Translations under genes and position numbers: made by a program
From: an uncultured archaeon
Lineage (GTDB): Archaea; Thermoproteota; Nitrososphaeria_A; Caldarchaeales; Wolframiiraptoraceae
Length of the DNA: 64,000 bases
Assembly (NCBI GenBank): GCA_938083505.1
Contig: CALKCF010000002.1
Location: 143,065-207,064 of the forward strand
Direction: 5' to 3'
Notes under the pieces: model-generated
The model's database searches: none
What the model was told of the DNA's origin: nothing
Seen by the model: only the letters and a program-made list of their open reading frames with translations
Part shown: in pieces, positions 1 to 8,375 of the stretch
Position numbering within the stretch: position 1 is the stretch's first letter
How the letters are laid out: each line of letters begins with the position of its first letter

Positions 1-359
1 GTATTGGGCGATTATATAAACTCTGTCCTAATAAGAAGAAACAAGCGCGCCCAAGTCGCTGGTAACCTAAAGTGGATCATTATACCCCTACAGGCAACAT
101 TGAGCAGCGTTCTAGCACTCATTAAAGCCCTAACTTGAATCTTTAGGAAACTTATGCAAATGGTCTCTCACCATACGTTTCTATAATACAGGTTCCACTT
201 GAACTTACGGTAAACATATACTTCTTCTCAGTAATACTTGCCGTTACTATCAGTAGTAGCCTCACAATATACTTCGTTGAGGGAGAGTCGCGCTTTACGC
301 TACTTACGTACATTGGTCTGCTTATGATAATCTCAGCAGCATCGTTCTTGATGGTATAG
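1..359 (+). pseudogene. C-terminal remnant of archaeal FlaJ/TadC-type (T2SSF) membrane protein
   Basis: The window opens inside a gene. Frame 1 reads a basic, then hydrophobic stretch (ending near 135, TGA at 136-138). Frame 3 then reads two convincing membrane segments from about 147 to the TAG at 357-359. The order (polar loop with RRNKR, membrane segment, proline-rich loop, two C-terminal helices separated by a short charged turn) resembles the C-terminus of archaeal type IV pilus/flagellum platform proteins. The two halves are in different frames and frame 2 bridges the gap, so at least one indel and probably two separate them. Family assignment is by pattern only; an unrelated polytopic membrane protein is possible. 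The upstream part lies outside the window. Confidence 0.4.
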
Positions 360-430
360 TTCTCCGTCGGGTCACTTTTCCGTACGATGTTTAATATAGA
401 AGAGTTGAGCAATCTTGTAAGATGGGTTAG

Positions 431-1025
431 ATGCAGGATTTATCTGATATCGAGTTGATGTTTGCACTTTTTGTTTTTTAGTAATATTTTACATTACATT
501 ATGTGTAGTCTTATTATATGTAAAGATCAGGACACCTAAGGCATTGTCCAACACCCCAAGACACGTTCTGGCAGGATATACATCCAGCCAAGCCGAGCAT
601 GTCAGATATGACGAATCTCATTACCATAATACTCTTAAAAATGAGGGCAGGGCCATAGTGCAGACAATACAAACATCGTATCAGCAAAAGCTGTTTTAAA
701 CTCTGAGCCTTCTTTACAGTCACAGCAACCTCAATTAACTAAGAGCGAAAGTGTCATTAACCTTAACGAAGGTTCAGATGAAGTTGAAAAGTTCATGGAA
801 TTAATAGAAAGTTCGGTGAAGAATTTACAAATAAGTAAAGGAGTCAGAGGTGCGTCAGACGAAGGTGTAGACGTCACAAGCCAAGATCAGGTTAAAATCT
901 TATTAGATAATTATGGTAGATCAGATCACCAAGGCATCTCCGAAGACTTTGTTAAGAACCTAAAATATCTAAAAGATGCGATCGATGAACTTAAGAGACG
1001 CACAACCAATGACACTATTTCTTAA
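431..1025 (+). pseudogene. Frameshifted small membrane-anchored protein
   Basis: ATG at 431 starts a reading frame that runs into a hydrophobic segment and stops at TAG 479-481, just after a run of six T. One additional T would continue the same hydrophobic helix in frame 1 (VIFYITLCVVLLYVKIR), followed by a polar tail ending at TAA 697-699. A third frame is open from 645 and continues through the ORF listed at 795-1025, giving a charged, helix-rich C-terminus. The simplest reading is one protein of roughly 195 residues, single N-terminal membrane helix plus cytoplasmic or extracellular tail, broken by two indels. The alternative is a real short ORF at 795-1025 plus unrelated debris. No family recognised. 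It follows the pilus-like remnant and could have belonged to the same operon. Confidence 0.4.
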
Positions 1026-1068
1026 ACATAATAATTTAAATAGAAGAGCATTAAATTAATTTATTGAA

Positions 1069-2442
1069 ATGGTAACACTAACCACATCAGGCTCTGTTTT
1101 GAGTTACACCCCAAGTTTTGAACTTTTAAATAGGTGGGTAATCGAAAAGCAAATTTGTTGTTATTGTGGCACATGTGCAGGTGTATGCCCCAGGATAGTA
1201 TTGAATGGAAAAGTTCCAAGACTCATAGATTACTGTTCCGAGTGTGGAAATTGTTATAAATACTGTCCCCAGACCTACACACCTGTTAATGAATTTGAGA
1301 GAAAAATATTCCCTGGCACAAATAAGGAAGAATATTTAGGATACTACGAAAAATGCATATTTGCACAAAGTACCGATAAAAGCATACTTTCCGTAGCGCA
1401 AAACGGAGGTTTAGTGAGTGCATTATTAATTCATGCATTGGAGACCGGGCTAATAGATGGCGCCATTCTGACAATAACTGACAAAAATTGGATGCCTAAG
1501 CCCATGCTTGCTAGAACCCCTGAAGAAATAAAGAGGGCGGCTGGCTCAAAATATGTTATGTCCCCAAATATGTTGATTTATCGCGAAGTAATTAATGATC
1601 CGACGATTAAAAAGGTCGCTGTCGTAGGACTTCCATGCCAAATTAGGGCTGCAAGGAAGTTACAAATGGAGCCTATAATCCCTGTTGAGAATGGAAAGAT
1701 CGAGTTTATAATCGGATTATTCTGCCACAGGAATTTTTCCTATGAGGGTCTATTGGAGACGGTTAAAAAGATTCTAAACATCGATCTCTACGAGGTAAAG
1801 AAGTTCGATATACGGAAGGGAAAGTTCACGATCCTCACCCAGGAGGGTAAACAAGTAGAGTTACCTGTAAAAGAGCTCAGCAAACATTCTTGGTCGTCGT
1901 GCGCTTCCTGTACTGACTTCACGGGAAGGTTGGCGGATATATCTGTCGGCAATGTTGGCATCATAGACGTCGATTGGAGCTTGGCTATAGTCAGGTCTAA
2001 GAAAGCCATGGAGCTCCTAGATAGTGCAGTGAAAGCTGGAAAGCTGAGAATAGCCGAGGGTAAAGATGCTATAGAAGTAATATTAAAAGAGGCACAAAAG
2101 AAGGCAGAGAGGCGGGAAAAGGTTAGTGAGCTACTGTACCAATACTTCTCTGAGCTTGGCATACCTTCAGACGAGGTGCGTGCATACTTTACTCTGCTGA
2201 CACTAGGAGGTGCCAGTTCTGAAGAGCTCTCAAAAGCACTCAACATTGGTGGGGCAGAATTAGATGCAATTCTTGCGAGGCTCTGTGAAAAAGGATGGAC
2301 AGTTAAGCATGAAGACCGTTATATACCTACTAGACCGTCTCTCGTTCTACGAATTGAAGTGACAAAGTTCCACAATTTAATCAAGAAGGTTTTAGAGAAA
2401 GAGTCTGAGTTGGAGGGCATATACGCAAGGAAGTTTGGCTAG
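1069..2442 (+). CDS. FrhB-like coenzyme F420 hydrogenase/dehydrogenase beta-subunit family protein with C-terminal winged helix
   Basis: The N-terminus carries two ferredoxin-type cysteine clusters (CCYCGTCAGVCP near residues 30-40 and CSECGNCYKYCP near 55-66), followed by the FrhB N and C domains that bind FAD and an iron-sulfur cluster (QNGGLVSALL, GLPCQIRAARKL, LFCHRNF, SSCASCTDF). Members move electrons between F420 or another carrier and ferredoxin; the partner here cannot be deduced because no hydrogenase or other subunit is adjacent. After the usual domain end (about residue 310) there is an extra region of about 130 residues that reads as a winged helix (SSEELSKALNIGGAELDAIL...LCEKGW). 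It is preceded by a TATA-like ttaaat region and is probably monocistronic. Family call is firm; substrate and role of the extra domain are unknown. Confidence 0.85.
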   Translation: MVTLTTSGSVLSYTPSFELLNRWVIEKQICCYCGTCAGVCPRIVLNGKVPRLIDYCSECGNCYKYCPQTYTPVNEFERKIFPGTNKEEYLGYYEKCIFAQSTDKSILSVAQNGGLVSALLIHALETGLIDGAILTITDKNWMPKPMLARTPEEIKRAAGSKYVMSPNMLIYREVINDPTIKKVAVVGLPCQIRAARKLQMEPIIPVENGKIEFIIGLFCHRNFSYEGLLETVKKILNIDLYEVKKFDIRKGKFTILTQEGKQVELPVKELSKHSWSSCASCTDFTGRLADISVGNVGIIDVDWSLAIVRSKKAMELLDSAVKAGKLRIAEGKDAIEVILKEAQKKAERREKVSELLYQYFSELGIPSDEVRAYFTLLTLGGASSEELSKALNIGGAELDAILARLCEKGWTVKHEDRYIPTRPSLVLRIEVTKFHNLIKKVLEKESELEGIYARKFG

Positions 2443-2623
2443 TCGCATCTACGCTATTTTTCATTGTTGAACGTCGCTTGCTCACATTATCAACTATTCC
2501 GTAATTGGTAGAGAATATAGAATATACTACGACATAATAAGGTTCACGCGCAGACTCTTCCATCAGCATCCTTAATGATATTAATAACTACCTCAACCCG
2601 GCCCCGGGTTCAAAAAATCTTGG

Positions 2624-2727
2624 CGCCCTTCGGCGGGTGGGGTTTTCAACCCTCCCATGGCCGGGATTTGAACCCGGGTCCGGCGGGCGACAGCCGCCGA
2701 TACTAGACCGGACTATACTACCAGGGC
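2624..2727 (-). tRNA. tRNA-Asp(GTC) with a 29-nt insertion in the 3' acceptor strand
   Basis: On the minus strand the 5' acceptor GCCCTGG, D arm, anticodon arm GGCGG-CTGTCGC-CCGCC and T arm CCGGG-TTCAAAT-CCCGG form a normal tRNA-Asp with anticodon GTC. The 3' acceptor strand should be CCAGGGC. The sequence gives CCA, then 29 extra bases (2657-2629), then GGGC, discriminator G (as expected for Asp) and an encoded CCA (2623-2621) followed by a T run. The extra bases fold into a hairpin (GGGTT-GAA-AACCC, extended by GGG/CCC). This looks like an intron at a non-canonical acceptor-stem site, but I could not draw a standard bulge-helix-bulge motif, so a disrupted tRNA gene remains possible. The exact splice points are ambiguous by one A. 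Confidence 0.75.
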
Positions 2728-2831
2728 TCCATCTGAATATGGTAAAAAGAACCTCTATAAAGCAATTCTTAAAGTTTTCTAGAAAATTAAGGTAGCAAGG
2801 ATTTTATCCCAGCATAAAAGGTTTTGGCTAC

Positions 2832-3368
2832 ATGGAGCCAAGGGAGCTTTTAGGTATAATAAAGGGAAGGAGATCTGTGAGAAGGTTCTTGGAGAAGAGG
2901 ATTCCTGACGAGTGTCTGAAGCTCATAATGGAGGCGGGCATATGGGCTCCAAGCGGGAGCAACATACAGCCATGGCAGTTCATTCTCGTAAGAGACCCCA
3001 TATTGATAAAGAAGATAAAGCTCATATCTCCAGGCCTATTTGGTAACCCTGATGCACTGATCGTAGCGTGTGTGGACAAGAATAGGTACGAGAAGGCTGG
3101 TAAGATAGGCTACACGCTGTCGCTCATGGACATATCCATGGCAACCCAGAACATGATGCTAATGGCGTACAGCCTCGGCATAGGGTCATGTCCGATAGCA
3201 TCTTTCAACAAGCTAGCCGTGAGTGAAATTCTCGAGCTCCCGGATAGCTTTGAACCTGTCTTGATGATCAGTTTAGGGTATCCTGAAGAGTGGCCTCGTC
3301 CTCCAGAAAGGAGGCCTCTTAGTGAGGTGGTTTATGTAGATGGTTATGGAAAGCATTATAGAGGATGA
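2832..3368 (+). CDS. Nitroreductase family protein
   Basis: A 178-residue FMN-dependent oxidoreductase of the nitroreductase fold. The N-terminal RRSVRRF motif contacts the flavin phosphate, APSGSNIQPWQF is the characteristic flavin/dimer segment, and ISLGYP near the C-terminus is also typical. Length is normal for the short archaeal subfamily. Physiological substrate cannot be told from sequence; members reduce nitroaromatics, quinones or flavins with NAD(P)H. The gene overlaps the following small ORF by 29 nt, so the two are probably co-transcribed and translationally coupled. Confidence 0.88.
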   Translation: MEPRELLGIIKGRRSVRRFLEKRIPDECLKLIMEAGIWAPSGSNIQPWQFILVRDPILIKKIKLISPGLFGNPDALIVACVDKNRYEKAGKIGYTLSLMDISMATQNMMLMAYSLGIGSCPIASFNKLAVSEILELPDSFEPVLMISLGYPEEWPRPPERRPLSEVVYVDGYGKHYRG

Positions 3369-3645
3369 GCACTTCAAGCTCCTAACTTTTCTCATAGTTA
3401 GTGCAAGAGGTTGTGTTGATGAACCTTCGCTCTATGGACCGCTCAGGCTAATAGATGCTGCAGAGAGGTTAATAGGCCTGATGGACAAAATGGGAAAAGC
3501 TGACAAAAGGTTAATAGAAATAATGGAAACCATACGTGAAAGAAAGTTCAGCGTCATGAGTAATGAGGCGGAGTTTATCAAGTTGTTGGACGAACTTGTC
3601 TTAAGAATTTCAAGAATAATTAAAGAAACACAACTTACAAGGTGA
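3340..3645 (+). CDS. Small helical protein, DUF6092-like
   Basis: A 101-residue, almost entirely helical soluble protein starting inside the nitroreductase 3' end (ATG at 3340 or 3346). The segment LLTFLIVSARGCVDEP followed by YGPLRLIDAAERLIGLM matches my memory of a small archaeal and bacterial family of unknown function (DUF6092). There is no obvious catalytic residue pattern and a single Cys. The overlap with the nitroreductase suggests a shared transcript. Family identification is moderate; function unknown. Confidence 0.6.
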   Translation: MVMESIIEDEHFKLLTFLIVSARGCVDEPSLYGPLRLIDAAERLIGLMDKMGKADKRLIEIMETIRERKFSVMSNEAEFIKLLDELVLRISRIIKETQLTR

Positions 3646-3780
3646 TCTCATCCCTACTAATCTCGAAAAACCTATCGTAGCATTTGCTCAGGGTTGAAAG
3701 TTCTTTTTAAAAACCTCTAATCTTTGTGAACTAACCTTCAGCGGACTTAAAAGGGTATCAGACATAAAAATGAAATTATA

Positions 3781-3855
3781 TAGCGGGGGATGGATTTGAA
3801 CCATCGATCTCCGGGTTATGAGCCCGGCGGGTTATCCTGGCTACCCTACCCCGCT
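3781..3855 (-). tRNA. Initiator tRNA-Met(CAT)
   Basis: A 75-nt cloverleaf on the minus strand: acceptor AGCGGGG/CCCCGCT, anticodon arm CCGGG-CTCATAA-CCCGG, T arm GATGG-TTCAAAT-CCATC, discriminator A, no encoded CCA. The A1-U72 pair and the three consecutive G-C pairs at the base of the anticodon stem are initiator hallmarks in archaea, so this is called initiator rather than elongator Met. No intron. Confidence 0.92.
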
Positions 3856-3959
3856 TCGGCACTAAGAATAACTTCGCCTAAATAAATACGTTAACGCACT
3901 AACTTTATATTTAATAATAAATAATATTTATTAATGTAAAAAAGACATTAATTAAAATC

Positions 3960-5807
3960 ATGGTGTTGGGTTACAACAAGCTTCTGTATTTAGACTTGAA
4001 CTCGGGTAAAGTTGAGGAGAAGGATGTTGACGAGGAGCTGGCATATGGTTTCATAGGTGGCCGTGGATGGGCAGCTTACATTGTGTTTAAGGAGCTTGAT
4101 AACATAATTGACGGTCTTCATCCTTCTAACGTGCTTGTTGTTGCAACCGGACCGTTAACCGCCATACCATTTCAAAGTGGTGGAAAGGCAACGTTCGCAA
4201 GTATAAGCCCACAGACTGGCATATACGGCGATAGCAACGTAGGCGGCTTCTTTGGTTATAGGATGAGGAGGGCTGGAGTAGATGCATTAGTGATTAAAGG
4301 CGCATCTCCACACCCCGTCTACTTACTTGTGGCCGATGGCAAGGTAGAGATTCATGATGCGGAGAAGCTTTGGGGCCTTAACTCGCAGGAGACCGATGTA
4401 AAGTTAGTGAATGAATACGGTGATTGTTCCGTCGCCTCAATAGGCACAGCTGGCGAGAAGTTGGTGAAGTTCGCTTGTATTAACGTAGACTGGTCGAGGA
4501 AAAGAATGCGGCATGCTCAAGCAGGAAGGACAGGGGTAGGCGCTGTCATGGGTTCGAAGAGGTTGAAGGCGATAGTTGCGATGGGTGACAAAGAGGTTAA
4601 GGTTGCAGATGAAGAGAGGTTGAGGGAGGCTGCAAAGAAGCTTCAGAAAATGGTGATGGAGAGTCCAAATTACGAAGCCTGGAGAAAGTATGGAACACTG
4701 GCTACGATCGAATGGTCGAACAAGGCAGAATGTCTGCCGACGTATAATTTCCAAAAAACGGTTTTTGAGTACGCGGATAATATAGGCGGCGACGCCATGG
4801 ATAGGGTGAGAGTATCTACGAGGAGTTGCTCCAACTGCATAATTCCATGCGAGCATGTTGTTCCGTTTAAGTTGAACGGAAAAGGTGAAGTTGGCATCGA
4901 ATATGAGACGGCAGCAATGTTGGGTTCAAACCTCGGGCTGAAGAGTATTGAAGAAGTTGCAAAAGCAAACTACCTGTGCGATTATTACGGACTGGACACT
5001 ATCAGCACAGGCTCGGTGCTTGCATTCGTCATAGAGTGCTACAAGAGGGGGTTGATCACGGAGAAGGAGTTAGGCCTTGTGCCGGATTGGGGCGATATAA
5101 ATGCCATATGCAAGATGATAATAATGATCGCAAATAGGGAGGGCTTTGGTGATGTAATGGCAGAAGGCGTAAAGGCTCTAGCTGAGCGTATAGGCAAGGG
5201 CTCGGAAACTTTCGCCATGCACGTGAAGGGTTTAGAGATCAGTGCTTATGATCACAGAGCCGCGACCGCCATGGCCCTAAGTTACGCAACTTGTGACATA
5301 GGTGCGCATCATAACAGGTCTTGGGCGATAACCTATGACCTCGAGGTTGGTAGGGACAAGTACACAGAGGACAAGGTCAAGAAAGTCATCTACCTTCAGC
5401 ACATAAGACCGTTATTTGACATTTTAGGAGTTTGTAGGTTTTACTGGGTGGAGCTTGGTATCGACCCTAATGTTTATGCGGATGCGTACTCTGCAGTTAC
5501 CGGAAAGGAATTTACACTAGACGACCTCTTGTTTAGGTCGGAAAGGGTTTGGAATTTAACTAGGGCCATTGCAGTCATTCGCAAAGGTATAAGCATGAAG
5601 GACGACTTATTGCCGGAAAGGGACTTCTCGGATCCCGTTCCAGAAGGGCGTACGAAGGGTGCAAAGCTGGATAAGGGTAAGTTCATAGAGATGCTGAAGA
5701 TGTATTACACTCTCAGGGGCTGGGATGAACTCGGCAGACCGACCTATGAGAAACTCATGAAGATCGGTTTGGAAGAAGTTGCCAAAAAGCTTTACGGAAA
5801 ATCTTAA
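3960..5807 (+). CDS. aor: Aldehyde ferredoxin oxidoreductase (tungsten/tungstopterin family)
   Basis: A 615-residue protein matching the AOR family along its length. The N-terminal pterin-binding domain shows GGRGWAAYIVFKEL, TGPLTAIPFQSGGK and GVDALVIKGAS. The [4Fe-4S] ligands are CSNCIIPC (CX2CX3C) with the fourth Cys in ILGVCRFYW. The enzyme oxidises aldehydes to acids with reduction of ferredoxin in the cytoplasm; the exact aldehyde range, and W versus Mo, cannot be told. An A/T-rich promoter (tttatatttaataataaata) lies just upstream, and the next gene starts about 100 nt after the stop with its own leader. It fits metabolically with the two ferredoxin-dependent 2-oxoacid oxidoreductases in this window. 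Confidence 0.93.
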   Translation: MVLGYNKLLYLDLNSGKVEEKDVDEELAYGFIGGRGWAAYIVFKELDNIIDGLHPSNVLVVATGPLTAIPFQSGGKATFASISPQTGIYGDSNVGGFFGYRMRRAGVDALVIKGASPHPVYLLVADGKVEIHDAEKLWGLNSQETDVKLVNEYGDCSVASIGTAGEKLVKFACINVDWSRKRMRHAQAGRTGVGAVMGSKRLKAIVAMGDKEVKVADEERLREAAKKLQKMVMESPNYEAWRKYGTLATIEWSNKAECLPTYNFQKTVFEYADNIGGDAMDRVRVSTRSCSNCIIPCEHVVPFKLNGKGEVGIEYETAAMLGSNLGLKSIEEVAKANYLCDYYGLDTISTGSVLAFVIECYKRGLITEKELGLVPDWGDINAICKMIIMIANREGFGDVMAEGVKALAERIGKGSETFAMHVKGLEISAYDHRAATAMALSYATCDIGAHHNRSWAITYDLEVGRDKYTEDKVKKVIYLQHIRPLFDILGVCRFYWVELGIDPNVYADAYSAVTGKEFTLDDLLFRSERVWNLTRAIAVIRKGISMKDDLLPERDFSDPVPEGRTKGAKLDKGKFIEMLKMYYTLRGWDELGRPTYEKLMKIGLEEVAKKLYGKS

Positions 5808-5907
5808 AACAGAGGAAAGTCTTTTACGAATGCTAGTAAGCACATCCTTAAATTCATGTCAACGTACAATAACTATTTGTGCCAACGTTGATGCTGAGGG
5901 GAAGAGT

Positions 5908-6297
5908 ATGAGTAAACCGACTGATATGGGCTCTCTGAAAGTCGGACACAACGTCATAATAGATGGTGAACCTTGTAGGATAGTCGAACTGGAGAAGAGT
6001 AAGCCGGGTAAGCACGGTTCGGCTAAAGTCAGACTGGTCGCCATTGGGATCTTTGATGGTGTTAAAAGGAGCATAGTAGGACCTGCAGATAGCAAAGTTG
6101 AGGTTCCAATAATAGAAAAGAGGTCCGGTCAAGTTGTGTCGATAGGCGACGTGGTCAGCGTCATGGACTCCGAAAGTCTCCAAATAGTCGAGGTGCCGCT
6201 ACCGCAAGACGAGTCTTTGAGGAACAAGATAGAGCCAGGCGTTACTGTCGAGTACTGGACAATCATGAACAGACACTTATTAGTGGGTGTTAAGTAG
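5908..6297 (+). CDS. eif5a: Translation initiation factor 5A (aIF5A)
   Basis: 129 residues, normal length. The N-terminal SH3-like domain carries the hypusination loop KPGKHGSAK, whose Lys would be modified to (deoxy)hypusine, and the C-terminal OB domain follows. The factor helps ribosomes through difficult peptide bonds. The listed ORF from 5779 extends into the AOR gene; I place the start at ATG 5908 because it matches the family N-terminus and is preceded by a gagggg ribosome binding site about 7 nt upstream. Single gene after AOR. Confidence 0.95.
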   Translation: MSKPTDMGSLKVGHNVIIDGEPCRIVELEKSKPGKHGSAKVRLVAIGIFDGVKRSIVGPADSKVEVPIIEKRSGQVVSIGDVVSVMDSESLQIVEVPLPQDESLRNKIEPGVTVEYWTIMNRHLLVGVK

Positions 6298-7173
6298 CCC
6301 GTTTAATAATCTTATATAGCCCTGGCCCTATCACTTATGCCTGGAATTATTCAGGTAATTTAACTGACTATATCCAATTAGAGCATTAGTCGCCTATAAC
6401 TCACAGAAGCAACGTGTAGAAGAACATAAAGAGGGGCAGAGAGTTCGTCGAAACGTTAGAGTGGCAACTCCACAGTATACAAGACGCTGAGACAACTCAT
6501 GAAAAAGATGATTGAAAGACCCACATAGAAAAGATGGACGAGAAGGTTAGGAAGGTAGCAAATATATAGATGAAACCTATTGATAGGATGCATGACCTTT
6601 ACTAAACTAACTACAGGCTGGAGTTAAAAAATTAATATGTAGCTCCATATGCATTACAGCATAATGCCTACTATGCAAAGATACTGGATTGTTGTGAGGT
6701 ACCTCAAAATTGGTAGATCGTCTTAGCTTTTGGGAGGGCCTAGTAGAAAAGTTAACAATAGTCAGAAAGTGAGAGAAAATCCAATATTATGAGACCAGTG
6801 GAAGGTGCAGTTAGATATGACATCATACGTACAAAGTTTAAGCGGACAAGCCGCTTTGACCTAAGGAAGTTAAGGAGAATAGAGTTATCTGGCCTTACAG
6901 ATAAGCATCCTCCTGTGAAATTCCGTCATCTTTAAGGTCCATTCTTTTGCCAGCTCGATTGCATAGCCCTGTAGCTTCCTATTTATTCCATGCTTTTCCC
7001 ATTCCCTTCTCTTCTCCTCTATTTTTCTCCCTGAACTCCTCGTCCAGCTGTTCGGTGCTGAACACCTGGGTTTTGACACCCCTGGACTCAAGGAATCTGC
7101 GCACCAGGGGTCTTTTTGACAGAGCCCTCAGTACCGGGTACTCTTCAGAACCATTATTATAATCTTCTGAGGA
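6298..7173. other. Gene-poor stretch with degraded coding traces
   Basis: About 870 bases without an intact gene. Short frames on the plus strand around 6430-6720 read like charged, coiled-coil-like peptide broken by many stops. On the minus strand, two frames between about 6885 and 7260 read as one charged helical polypeptide (…LVRRFLESRGVKTQVF… and REWEKHGINRKLQGYA) but are offset by an indel near 7020 and lack a start. I could not name either parent family. This looks like the edge of an accessory region in decay, next to the frameshifted nuclease-like gene. Confidence 0.35.
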
Positions 7174-8239
7174 ATGTTTGTGCTGAGCGATCGCGTTATA
7201 GCCAGTATTAGTAATTTTCTTCCGGGCTTCAGAAAATATTTAGCGACGGATGAGTGTAAGGAGTTTCTGAAGGAGAGGAGGGAAAGAGAACATGAGTTCA
7301 GGAATCTGCTGGGCAAGGACACTATCGAGCAACTTTCAGAGCCAGACTTCAAGCGTATAATTTCTTCGCTATGGGCTTATAAGATATGGACTAAAAAAGA
7401 TTACGTTGTCGATATGGTCTTGAAAAGTATCGACTTCAACACTCTGAGATCGGAGCTTAAGAACCTGCTTTATGGTGATATCCCTCTGGCTAAACGCTAT
7501 GATAGGTTTTTCGAGGCCGTCAGGGGTATTGGTCCCTGCAGGCGTTACGGAGATCCTCGCTTTCGTTGACCCATCACAGTATGGTATCTGGAATGATAAG
7601 AGTAGAAAAGCCCTCGATATTCTGGGACTGGGAGAGATGGTGCCAACCAAAAAGTATAAGATAAGCGGCTCGGAATATGAGAAATTCCTTGAAGCATTGA
7701 AATACATCTCCAAGATCGTTGAGCCAAATAAAACAGAGACAGACTTACTTTACGTGCACCTATTTCTGTACTTCATAACCACTAAAAATGTGGGAGAGTA
7801 TGGAGTCGCTACTGAAGAAGATTATTATTTTGACCATGATGAGATTGTTGAGAAGCTTGTTGAGTTAGGTAGCGGGCTGGGCTTCGAAGCCAGCAGTGAG
7901 GTACCGATAGCCAGAGGAGCCAGAGTGGACGTTCTCTGGCAGGCTAAAATAGCTAACCTCGGGGTCGTTAGTTATGTCTTCGAAGTTCAAAGAGGTGGGA
8001 GTATAGATTCTCTCATACTTAACCTACAAAAGGCCAAAAATAATCCCACAGTCCAGAAACTTATTGTGGTGGCCAACGCAAAGGACTTGAGGAAAGTGAG
8101 GGACGAAGTTGAGTCTCTGGGTGAAGAGTTTAGGAAATCGATAGTGTACATTGAGGTTAAAGATGTGTTAAGAACCTCAGAGCTACTGGGCGAGCTAAAC
8201 ATGATAATAAGCAAGCTCGAATTGGTGAAAAGTTTCTAG
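7174..8239 (+). pseudogene. Frameshifted predicted PD-(D/E)XK nuclease-like protein
   Basis: Two overlapping ORFs (7174-7569 and 7472-8239) belong to one protein of about 350 residues. The first ends in …AVRGIG and the second continues GVTEILAFVDPSQYGIWNDK; removing one C from the CCC at 7534-7536 joins them as GPAGVTEIL, a natural helix-hairpin-helix-like motif followed by a segment common in uncharacterised nuclease-like proteins. The C-terminal half contains a possible catalytic pattern (RVDVLW, then FEVQRGG), like the D and E-x-Q/K of restriction-type folds. The role may be DNA cleavage or defence, but that is inference. Either the gene is inactivated by a single-base insertion or the base is a sequencing error; the downstream frame is otherwise clean for more than 700 bases. 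Confidence 0.6.
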
Positions 8240-8330
8240 AACAACATTGCATTTTAAAAAGAGCAAAGGAAAAAAGAAGATTAACGATTTGCAGGCCTAT
8301 ATTTTCTTAACTCGACCTGAACCTCTAAAA

Positions 8331-8340
8331 TTTTATATAA
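8331..8340 (+). promoter_or_regulatory. TATA box of the membrane glycosyltransferase gene
   Basis: ttttatataa lies about 36-45 nt before the ATG at 8376. It argues that the longer ORF from 8247 is not the translated form. Confidence 0.6.
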
Positions 8341-8375
8341 TTTTTACAGACAAGGTACATCGGTGGGTTTTATTG

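Noticed and set aside
2590-2612. Inverted repeat aacccggccccgggtt downstream of tRNA-Asp as a second tRNA
   Set aside because: It resembles a T-arm fragment but no other tRNA arms are present; probably a trailer hairpin.
5779-5907. N-terminal extension of the aIF5A ORF
   Set aside because: It overlaps the AOR stop and lacks conservation; a ribosome binding site precedes ATG 5908.
8247-8375. N-terminal extension of the glycosyltransferase ORF
   Set aside because: A TATA box sits within it and the hydrophobic protein start follows at 8376.
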